From NCBI GenBank assembly GCA_900642245.1, contig CAAAJI010000034.1, forward strand, positions 203,385 through 267,384: DNA of 64,000 bases. The letters run 5' to 3'. Positions 55,143 to 64,000 of this stretch are shown in pieces. Every line of letters starts with the position of its first letter. The stretch's first letter is position 1. Source of the DNA: Fragilaria radians. Lineage: Eukaryota > Bacillariophyta > Fragilariophyceae > Fragilariales > Fragilariaceae. Below the pieces are notes generated by a model. That model had not been told where the DNA came from. It did no database searches and saw only the letters and a list, made by a program, of their open reading frames with translations. Both the position numbers and the translations under genes were made by a program.

Positions 55143-57740
55143 ATGTTTTTTGGTATGAACCTGTTCTGTATTTAGATACAGTTGCTAAGCTTCCTGAAAG
55201 GACTGAAAGGCCTGGATTCTTTTTAGAATTTTCAGATAATGTTGGAGATGCACTGACATTCGAGATCATAAAGAACGGCTTAAGTACTGTGAGAGCAGAT
55301 GCTGTACATAGAAATAAGTGTCTCATATTCAAGTCAGACGTACAGGAGATATAGGAGGTTAGATAGTACAGATCAAGAAAGCCTAATGATGGTATTTTCA
55401 ACAGAACTAGATCTTGAACAAAATGTTGGTGACAGGACAAGGTTTAAGTACATATCATGTGCACCTCAAACATAAATGGTGACTTCTTCCCATTGTATGA
55501 TGCTATCAAGTTTCAAAATCAGAGTAACATTAAAGACGTCGTTTTTTAGTCCTCTGAAGATAAGGGAGTTAATAATGCTCTGCGGAGATCGAAAGTAGAA
55601 AAATTACTTTCTATTTCAGAAAATTATGAAAAGCTACTCTTGTTTTCCTAATCATACAAGAGTGGAGTCTTGAATGACTATTTTTGTTATTATGATATTG
55701 TTTTAGATCAGCCTATTTTTTAGGATGAATTATTGTATCCAGATTATTCTGGTCAGTCAAAATATCTGTTTGCTTTTTTTACTTAGATTGATATATGTAA
55801 ATCATGTTATGCTTCATGAAACACATTTGATTTATTATCGCCTAAATTTTAGAGATCTAGGATTAGTATCATCTAAAATTTGTAAACAGAAACAGCAGCC
55901 ATTGTTCTTTTCAGTTGTTGTTGTTTTAGATGTGCTGTTAAAGCTGATATCTTCATCGTTTATATTTGGATGTACTAACAACAATGGACGTCTCCTAGTG
56001 TTGGTAAAAAATAACAGCTTCTTGAATTAATGCGCTTCTAGTTAATTTTCTGTGTTAACTATAATAATAAAGGGTTATCTTCTAGTATTATGAATACAGA
56101 ACAGATAATAGTGTCCAACAAAAGTGCTTTGTAGTATGTAATGACTTAATTTATTCACAGTTATGGGTAAGCGTCTTTGCCCTATGTCTTAGCAACCTTA
56201 ACTTATAATATCATATGCAAGAGACCAGAAATTGTTAGACAAGAGTCCATTTTGCCATCTAATTCCGTACTGCAAGGCTAAACCACCTCTGGATATAGCC
56301 AAGATATACAATATTGCATCAAGTCCAACAACTGCTGAGTACAAAATTGGAATTCAAGTCCCAAGAGGAATCAATAATGTCACTAGTTTAGATAGGAAGC
56401 ATAAAAGTAATCTTTGGTAAGAGGCAATAGAAACAAAACTTAAGTACCTTACTGAGTATTAACATGTATTGTACTTGATCAGGGGAGTCCCAAGGGATAC
56501 CAGAAGATTCCATATCACATAGTATTTGATTATGATTTAAGGTACAAGGCAAGACTGGTTGCAGGTGGTAATTGGACTGTCAATGAAAAGGAACAGATTT
56601 ATTCAGGTGTTGTACGCATGGATACTATCAGAATCGGATTTTTCCTGGAGGAACTGTATGGATTCTCATGCTGCACATGTGGCATTGCATATTCTTCTCT
56701 ACGGTGAGACATAGAAATAACATAATGACAAATAATAATCTATTATGGATTGCCTTTGCTCTAAGCTGCTCTAAGAGTCTATACATAAATTATGATCTAA
56801 TAAATTTACTTTTACATTACATCTTTTGTGAACTTTCCATCGACCACATAGTCTCTTTAACTTACGTGTTAGATTCAACACTTAGCCTCTAGGCTTATGT
56901 GATCTTAGATTCATGACTTAGATTCATGAATCGTGAATCTTGATAGACTCCCCTTTGTTACTTGGGAGTCTGTAGTTATTCCCACCGTATTGATATGTTG
57001 GTCCTGAAAAGATATTAAATGATTTTCTTCATTTATAAGCAACATTAAGCATCACTAAATTCATATAAGGCTATGTCTCAATTGAATTCGTGGAAGATAT
57101 AGAAAGAATAGTTAACGATGCAACATATTCTAGATTTAGATGAGTAAATACAAGAATATTGTTTCTAGTATTATTTACTCTGTACTAACGATAACTTTGC
57201 TTGTTACAAGAGCTGTTTGTACTATTCATCCATCACAACTAGATATTATAACAATTCTCTCCATTTATAAGCAATAGTTATGCCTCACTAAGTTTATTAT
57301 AGTAAACTTGTGATCAATACAGAATAGGACAGTTTACTTGTCACTATCCATAGGTAGATGAGTAAATATAAGGATATGTTAATCCTACTACTATTTGTTG
57401 CATTTGGATAAATGTTTTAGGAAGGTTTGATATTGCTTATGCCACATCAGCTATGAATAGATTCAATATGGCATCGAGAGGAGGACATCTGAAGGCTGTT
57501 AAGAGGATTTTGGCTTACCTAAAGACATTTTCAAAGGGGAAAGTCATCATTGACGCGTCCTATCCAAGTCACTCTGAATATCCTGCTGAAGACCATCCTA
57601 ATTGGAAAGACTTCCACCCAGATGCTGAAGAAGAGATATCAAATGACCTTCCTATGTCAAAGGGACCAAAGTCCGCATGACTGTTTATGTCAATGCTGAC
57701 CATGTACATGACTTAGAGACTAGATGGTCAACCGCAGGTA
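55143..57740 (+). mobile_element. Ty1/copia retrotransposon relic, broken in several pieces
   Basis: Pieces in order on the plus strand are as follows. The segment after integrase at 55143-55350 has YEPVLYLDTVAKLPERTERP and FSDNVGDALTFEI. A frameshifted continuation runs to about 55520. The reverse-transcriptase start lies at about 56230-56720 (GYQKIPYHIVFDYD, RLVAGGNWTVNEKEQIYSGV). The end of reverse transcriptase and start of RNase H lies at 57410-57740 (YATSAMNRFNMASRGGHLKA, then SKYP/DHPNWKD-like text). Between these lie a diverged R-family repeat (55820-56100) and an LTR-like segment shared with the hAT interior (56757-56885). The frames have stops and shifts, so it is inactive. Confidence 0.75.
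55820..56100 (+). repeat. Diverged R-family repeat copy
   Basis: Short matches to R1/R2 in the same order: TTATCGCCTAAAT against TTATCACCTAAAT, GTTGTTTTAGATGTG against TGCTGTTTTAAATGTG, and the GTTATCTTCTAGTATT / GTTATCTAGTATTT region. It is clearly older than the R1/R2 pair. Confidence 0.4.
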
Positions 57741-57879
57741 TCCCTTTAAATAATACGCTTCATGCTTAGGACATTAGGTGTTGACTTAAAAGGAAAAACG
57801 TTGATGTTAGGTGACAATATGTCTCTGTAGTTCTAAATGGATCAGTGGATACAGAAAAAGGGACCTCATAGGATCTTTA

Positions 57880-59640
57880 CCCAAGTCAGTTAGATCATTT
57901 CCAAGGCGACATCCTACACACCTTGCTGTTGAAATATGAATCCCTATTTGAAGGCACACTTGGTACCGTACCAGGAGTTCCCTACATCATCCCAATATAT
58001 CAGGATGCTAACCCTTTTGCATCTAAGCTATTTAATATTCCTCATGTACAAATTGAAGCTATTATTACAGAATTAAAAAGGTTGATAAAAATTGGAGTGA
58101 TTATACCTGATGTCGATTCACAATGGGCACCCCCTGGACTGCAGAATGTCGAGAAGCTTTCAAAAAGACAAATGCTGCAATGTCACTTTGGGTTACTTCA
58201 GCTTATCCTGACTAGACAAAACCATTCCATATTAAACGGAAGTATCTAAGGTCCAACTTGGAGGCTTTATTTCTAAAGAAAATTAACCACTTGCTTTAAA
58301 TCCCGCAAGCGTCATCAACCCCAACTCAATTACTACACAATTGAACAAGAACTACTGTCCTTTGTTGGAATTCTAAGTGAGGTTTGAGACATAATTCTGG
58401 GCACAACATCGTGATCTACACTGATTACAAACATTTGTCATTCTCCAATGTTTTTGCTAATGCACTTTCCCCCTTACCACGATCAGTATCGTGTTCCACA
58501 GAGGAGCGATTTGCTGCAATTCAATGTGACCCTTTGGATGATTGTCCGGTTTCTTTTGCCTTCAATTCCGACTTTCAGCTGGAAGACAAGAAATTAAAAT
58601 CAAGTTTGATCTACAACCATGAGAAGCATGACTCTCGTGTGATGCATCATTCCAAGTTATTCCTGATGAACTTCAACAATGCTTCACAAAATTATACCAT
58701 AATAGGCTAAATCACCCGGGGGTGACACAACCCTCCAAACCATTCAACAATTTATGGTATGGCCCAAGATGTAACCTTCTATAGAGAAGTATGTCAATAA
58801 GTGTGGAATTTGTCAGATTTTTAAGCGCTCTACCAAAAGCATCCCAATTGTTGTGCTATGGTTTGAGGTAAATATTGATCACATTGGCCCTTACTCTCAA
58901 TCTTATCACCCTCCTGCTGGCAAGTACTATGTATTATCTATCATCAATCTAGCAACCTCTTGGGTTGAGTTGTTTCCGCCTAATCTTACTTCAGCAACAA
59001 CACGTACAGCATTTGACACCCAAGGGTTGTGTAGATTCCCACGCCCTTGTAAGTGTTGTATTAATGATCAAGGCAATGCCTTCACGTTCCGAGAATTCCA
59101 AGAGCTGTTCTCTTCCTATGGTATTGTCCCAAGCCCAACTACAGTTCAAAACACACAGGCAAACTCCATTCTTGAATGTATTCATCAAGTTATTGGCAAC
59201 ATGATTTGTACTAGCAATCAGTCTGAATCACCTTGGATTGACCTTCTTCCAGCATTGGCACTTGCCCTTTGTGGTACCTTCCATACCACCCTTCAAGTTA
59301 CACCATGCCATCTTGTGTTTGGAAGGGATTTCATATTGGATGCTTCCTTTACAGCAAATTGGTCTGCTATTGCAAGCACCGTCAATCTCAAATTGACAAT
59401 GCTAGCGAGAATCAATCTTGCATTGCCCATTCCTATGCTGTAGGTGGCATGGTTCCCATTCAACTTAAGAATCACATCTTGCCTAAGCTAACACACCTTA
59501 CTGATAGTCCTTACAGGGCTGTTGCAGTGAACTTCGATCACACTGTAGTTATTCTACACGGGTCTTATGCAGTGACTATTAATATTTGTTATTTAACCCC
59601 TTATGCCATGGCTACCCACAAATTACCTTCAGTAGACTGA
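57880..59640 (+). mobile_element. Second Ty3/gypsy retrotransposon relic, plus orientation
   Basis: Order on the plus strand: the N-terminal reverse-transcriptase region (57923-58140, LLKYESLFEGTLGTVPGVPY), RNase H (about 58300-58445, YYTIEQELLSFVGIL, YTDYKHLSF) and the integrase zinc region (NHPGVT, KCGICQIF, ~58710-58830). The integrase core (58853-59443) has the three acidic positions in DHIGPY, NDQGNAF and ILECIHQ. The palm of the reverse transcriptase is deleted and several stops are present. It differs in orientation and sequence from the gypsy element at 51830-54988. Confidence 0.75.
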
Positions 59641-59946
59641 TGATCCAAGTGCAATTGGATGATTATCACATTACATAGCACACAATTCGGACCCTACACC
59701 ATACTTCATGTTGTATCAAGAAGAGTATTTCTTGAAGTTTAGTTTTAGCTTTCATCTCTATAAAATCACTTACCTTCTCCAAACAAAGCTTAGTTCATCA
59801 AAGACTCATTTGCTAGATTGGCTTTTAAATCATTGCCTTGAGCCAATGGTAAATGAATTATGATGTTGTATATCAACAGTATGTCTTTGAAAGATTTTTT
59901 TAATGAGGCGATTTTGTCATGTGTGAACTCTTAGATCTTATTCAAG

Positions 59947-60189
59947 TCAAAAGTCAAGTGGAGCCTTTGCATGTAATTGCTTGAATAACTGCACATCATT
60001 CTCCGTTTTCTCATTCTTTATTAGTGTAAACAGTGCTTTCCTCGCCCTAGCACATTCATCTTGCTGAATCCACATAGTCTCGATTTTGACCACCCCTGAC
60101 ATGACTGTTGGAGAGACCACATTGCCATTGTTGTATGTGGCATTGTCGTTCAGCATAATAGATGTGCTTGACGGACGTTGTTTAAACAT
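59947..60189 (-). CDS. Small hypothetical frame, 80 aa
   Basis: An 80-codon frame starting MFKQRPSSTS with soluble, charged composition (QQDECARARKALFTLIKNE, LFKQLHAKAPLDF). It is not AT-biased nonsense like most short frames here, and it points away from M11 copy 2. I recognise no family. It could be a fragment of a larger gene or of a mobile element. Confidence is low. Confidence 0.25.
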   Translation of the reverse strand: MFKQRPSSTSIMLNDNATYNNGNVVSPTVMSGVVKIETMWIQQDECARARKALFTLIKNEKTENDVQLFKQLHAKAPLDF

Positions 60190-60299
60190 CTTCTTCTAAG
60201 TAAGGCCCTCAAGACATATTTGTTGCGCCAGCCTAACCTTGAGATAACAATTAAAAGTCGTCGACATGATAACGAAACGTTTACCAGTCAAGACTCAGA

Positions 60300-60487
60300 T
60301 CTTTCACGACTAGAAAACTAGAATAGTTTTTCATGTCATCCTTGAATTAGAAGAGAGTCTTTCACGACTAGAAAACTAAAATTGTTTTTCATCTCTTATT
60401 TGAATTAGAAAAGAATAGTAGTTGAGTCTATCACGACTAGAAAACTAAAATAGTGTTTCATCTCATCCTTGAACTAGAAAAGAAAGT
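60300..60487 (+). repeat. Three-unit tandem repeat upstream of M11 copy 2
   Basis: Units start at 60300, 60358 and 60427 with TCTTTCACGACTAGAAAACT (TCTATCACG in the third). Each continues with a TTTTTCATCTCATCCTTGAA-like stretch and ends TAGAAAAGA. Periods are about 58 and 69 bp. It lies ~90-275 bp before the start codon of M11 copy 2, and I do not see it before copy 1. Confidence 0.8.
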
Positions 60488-60574
60488 ATTACTTCTTCAT
60501 TAGAAAGTATTAGTTCTCACTTGATCGCGCAAAGAGTAGATTGTTACGCCGAATAAAACATAAATTCGATTAAC

Positions 60575-62720
60575 ATGAATGTGAATCTAACTCTCCACTT
60601 AATCTTGGCTCTATACCTAGGTGCTTACCAAACTGTAAGTCATGAGATTGTTTCCGAATGTTTAAATTGACCTTTTAGTCAATATACTGATGCATGTAAT
60701 TTTTGGGGCATGTTCATCTTAATCAATAGAGCGGACAAGACGACCGCCATGTTGAAAGGAGAGCTAGGCCCAATAGTCAACGGAGATTTAATAAACCTTG
60801 CCTGGTTATCGTCGCTGAGAAGGACTATGAAGACAATCGAAAGGAAGAGCAACCACTCCTATGTGAAATTCGTGGAGAAGACCGTCATGGCGCAAACTTG
60901 AGGTTTGTTCGAATTAAGGGACTCAAGACTTCTTGGGCTAGGAGAAACAATATCATAAGTGGATCGACTACATTCTTTGCTCAGAATGCTGTCATTGACG
61001 ACGAGAAGAACGAGATTATATTTCCAGCTGGTGAAGTTGTACAGGTAATGTTATCAGCATCATTGTTGACCTGTCCAATTACGCGAAACACTCATCATCT
61101 TGTGCATCAATTGTGGTTATAGCTTGGTAGTGTTAGTGGATCTATGACTAATTCATTTCGGGACTTAACCGAATCTTCGTATGAAGATAAGAAAAGGAAG
61201 TTGATGACTGGAACAAAGAGCGTCCTTGTCATTCGAGCCGTTGCAGCGGATAAAGAAACAACAGCATCAGAATCACAGCTATCGAATGACATCTTTGGTA
61301 CATTTGGAGATTCTGTGACTTTAAAGAGTCAGTTCAGCGCATGCTCGGATGGGAAACTTCAGTTTAAGCCTCTGACCTCAAACAGGTTGGTGGGAAGCGA
61401 TGGTGTGTATACCGTAAAGCTTCCTACCACATTTGTGTCTAACGTAGCAGACGGTAGTATTCGAGACGCAATGGTCAGTAAAGCACAATCTGATCTTGGA
61501 GCACCACTTGACCAAGTTGCAGATTACGTTATGCTGTGTCTTCCTCCTGGAACACCTGGAGGATGGGCTGCATATGCCTTCATAAATCATTGGCTGTCAG
61601 TTTTCAACGATGATAATTGCAGACATGTATTTGTTCAAGTGCACGAGATTGGTAAGTCGCGACTGTATTGTCTACTCCAAAAGCCTTAGCCTATTTCCTA
61701 ATAATACCTTCTAGGTCACAATCTCAACTTAGGGCATTCGAATGAAGGAACAGAAGAATACGGCGATGGATCAAGTGTCATGGTAAGGTCAACGGAGAGA
61801 TATCTGCCATCAGAGTTTCTCCTTTTGCTCACTTTCTCTTCAACTGGTAGGGACACGGCTGGGCAGATAAGATGTGCTTCAATGGAGCTGAAACATACCA
61901 ACTCGGATGGTACAGTCAGTATCACGTGGACCTTCCTAATAATGGAAGCTTCAATTGGAATGGCAACCTGGTCGGTTTTGCTGAAAAATCAAGCGCAACT
62001 TCTGACGATAAGATGATTGTCCGTATCATCACCTCCACAACAGATATATACGTTCATTTTAATCGAAAGATTGGGATGAACAGTGATACGTTGGAGGGTG
62101 AAGATCAGGTCTTGGTAGTAACGAGGAAAACAGGCGTAGACCATTCTGAGAATTCGAATCTTGTGTCTAAAATGGCCACCAATGATGTGTACACCATTCC
62201 TGACTTTGACGGAAGCTCTAATTCCTTAGAAATCCGAGTTATTTCCATCACCACAACAACTGTGCCTGGACGAGCTGAAATTTCGATCCAGTTTGATGCA
62301 CCGCCTGCACCGGTGTCGTCACCTGATTTCACATCGGAAGAAACGCCTGTCTTTTCGCCTGTAGTGACACCAACTACGGAATTTCCTACTGAATTCCCGA
62401 CTGCTAAACTAACTGAATTTCCTACTGAATTTCCCACTGATTTTCCAACTGAATTTCCCACTGAATTTCCCACTGAATTTCCCACACCACTGCCAACTTC
62501 ACCTCCCACTCGTCGTCGCACCAAAGCCCCGTCGCCAGCTCCAACCAAGAAAATTCCCAATCGTAGATGCAATTTCAACAGTCTATGCGAATTGGGTGAG
62601 GACTGTATGACATGCCCAAATGATTGCAACGGAAAACGAAATTTTTACTGTTGTATCGGTGGGAAAAAATGCCGTAAGAATAAGTGCGATCATAGTGGAC
62701 GATTTTGTGCAGTTTATTAA
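60575..62720 (+). CDS. Secreted peptidase M11 (gametolysin-type) zinc metalloprotease, copy 2
   Basis: Five exons: 60575-60634, 60730-61044, 61123-61651, 61715-61782 and 61851-62720. All are GT-AG and together encode 613 aa. Exons 1-4 have exactly the lengths of those in copy 1. Exon 1 is the signal peptide (MNVNLTLHLILALYLGAYQT). The zinc site HEIGHNLNLGH is at residues 299-309, with the Met of YGDGSSVM ending exon 4. Exon 5 starts GHGWADKMCFNGAETYQLGW. This lacks the Cys and one codon found at this place in copy 1. The Thr/Pro linker is longer, with several EFPT units (62340-62500). The Cys-rich ending (CELGEDCMTCPNDC to RFCAVY) is kept. All active-site residues are intact, so it looks functional. 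Function is inferred from the family as extracellular proteolysis. Confidence 0.86.
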
Positions 62721-64000
62721 CACGTTATAAAAACTAACAACCATGTGGATAAGTACTCTATTAAATATGGTATCAACAGCCATACATGGATAGGAGAGAA
62801 AAAACTAACAACGTATTCACAATATATTTACTGGATGTGAGAGAGTAAGATAATATGGATTATAATTCAAAATAAATGCAAGATATTTGCTTGGGCTGCT
62901 TCATGATAATGAAATATATGCTGGATTGGTAAAATGCCTGGAATAGAAATGTAGCAATTTAAGAAAAATTTGAATTTGTACAAGTGCCGCATGTCATACA
63001 ATATGGCCAGAACAGCAAAATTTAAGCAATGGGTTGAGTTCAAAGTATTGTACAAGCGTTCAAGTTACAATGCAGGCAATATCTATTTTTGCATTATTAA
63101 CCTTTACTTCAATTCTATCTTATTGCTTTGTGGTCTTTGAGAGTTGCCAACACCTTATTAATGATGTGGTTGCTTTTCTCTAATGCCTTGTCTGAGTGCT
63201 CACTAATGCAAAGTAAACGTGATTGCGTATTTCATATATGTCTCTAACCGCGATAGATTCCAGTGTGCTCACCATACTTTTTGATTAGCCTAACATTTCA
63301 ATGACTTTTATAATTTTCTAATTCCGCTTGTTACTTCTAGATGAGATACTGATAACCATCAATCATTAGTCTGCAACTCAATATTTTCCACTCTCAGTAT
63401 TTTTACAATTAAGCTATATCACTTACATAAATGCGCCTTTCAATTACCCTCCTTATCAAGCACTACTTAGTCTTCCATTTCCTTTCCTACAAACTTAACC
63501 TCTTGTTTTTCATATCTCATGCTGCACAATCTTAGTATCAGCATTGTTCTCCTCTGTGCTGAAAACGATAATCTTAGTAATAAATCCGTCCTCAACGTCT
63601 TCACGAATTATTTGGTACATTACTCTAGTACCCACTGCGGAAGGCGCATATTCTGCAAGAACGCCAAATGTTGTTTGAACGCACCGCAATTCAAAATGGT
63701 ATGGAGATCCCAAGACTCTGTGGTAATTAATTGATCAATCTGAACTCTTTGACTACTGTAACCACATACTCAGCCCCACTTCTTGATAAACGGAAAGCAG
63801 AACCTAAAAAACGAGGATAAATAGCAGTTATATATCAACATTTAATTTAGCAATGAGGATTGAGTTTCTGGCCTTAAATAGTTGATGATTTTACAAACGT
63901 TTGTTGGAGCTCCTCTTTCAATAAATATAGCAACTTATGAGAGAGAGTTGTCAAATCAACATTCGGTTTTAAGCGCTGAGGTAAAACTTGTGATGTTACA
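62721..64000 (+). repeat. 3' flank of M11 copy 2 with R-family sequence to the window end
   Basis: Up to about 63230 this matches the flank after M11 copy 1 (minus strand). It includes CAACAGCCATACATGGATAGG, TATGCTGGATT, the GGGTTGAGTTCAAAGTATTGTACAAG stretch and TAATGCCTTGTCTGAGTGCTCAC. From ~63880 to the end (GTTGGAGCTCCTCTTTCAA, TATGAGAGAGAG) it matches 50910-51010. Between these I see no gene. Two overlapping ~70-codon frames near 63510-63734 are not convincing. Confidence 0.6.

Noticed and set aside
1..64000. CRISPR arrays, rRNA and complete tRNA genes
   Set aside because: I saw no regularly spaced identical repeats and no rRNA-like sequence. The only tRNA-like signal is the T-arm hairpin in the gypsy LTR, which lacks a proper anticodon arm.

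Overview
This is a 64 kb stretch of nuclear DNA from a diatom (stramenopile), assembled as a scaffold with three N gaps (19915-20560, 35576-36326, 54170-54462). The diatom call rests on several signs. Genes are spaced kilobases apart with few short GT-AG introns. Plastid-directed proteins (Psb27, carotenoid isomerase, an unknown 584-aa protein) start with a signal peptide followed by Phe at the cleavage site, as in diatom bipartite presequences. A protein-only RNase P is present, and the Ty1/copia and Ty3/gypsy relics resemble those of diatoms. I do not name a species. Left part, 1-29 kb, is gene-bearing. In order: Psb27 (+), a 783-aa Cys/His-motif protein (-), a ~1.2 kb element with terminal inverted repeats, a Cdc20/Cdh1 APC/C activator (+), a three-exon carotenoid isomerase (-) divergent from a 584-aa predicted plastid protein (+), a GDP-mannose-transporter-type nucleotide-sugar carrier (+), a gap-interrupted single-pass membrane protein (-), a 1039-aa STAND/AAA_16 ATPase (+) and a PRORP RNase P (-). 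Right part, 29-64 kb, is repeat-dominated. It holds two intact five-exon genes for secreted peptidase M11 (gametolysin-type) metalloproteases, one on each strand (31699-33882 and 60575-62720), and a third broken copy split by a Ty3/gypsy insertion (51650-55142). The first intact copy lies between two near-identical ~1.1 kb direct repeats, and a hAT transposon with a perfect 8-bp target duplication sits just upstream of it. Further relics are an internally deleted copia element (38.1-39.9 kb), a Helitron-type helicase (50.0-50.3 kb), mixed copia and gypsy pieces (55.1-59.6 kb) and several copies of the M11 3' flank. Two single-copy genes interrupt this landscape: SKP1 (41092-41880, +) and a GRIP-domain golgin (45093-49626, -) whose reading frame is broken twice, both times at homopolymers, which suggests consensus errors rather than real lesions. 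Functionally the genes are unrelated housekeeping and plastid genes, with no operon logic. Cdc20/Cdh1 and SKP1 both serve ubiquitin-ligase cell-cycle control but are 30 kb apart. The most informative structure is the M11 protease duplicon family and the transposons nested in and around it.
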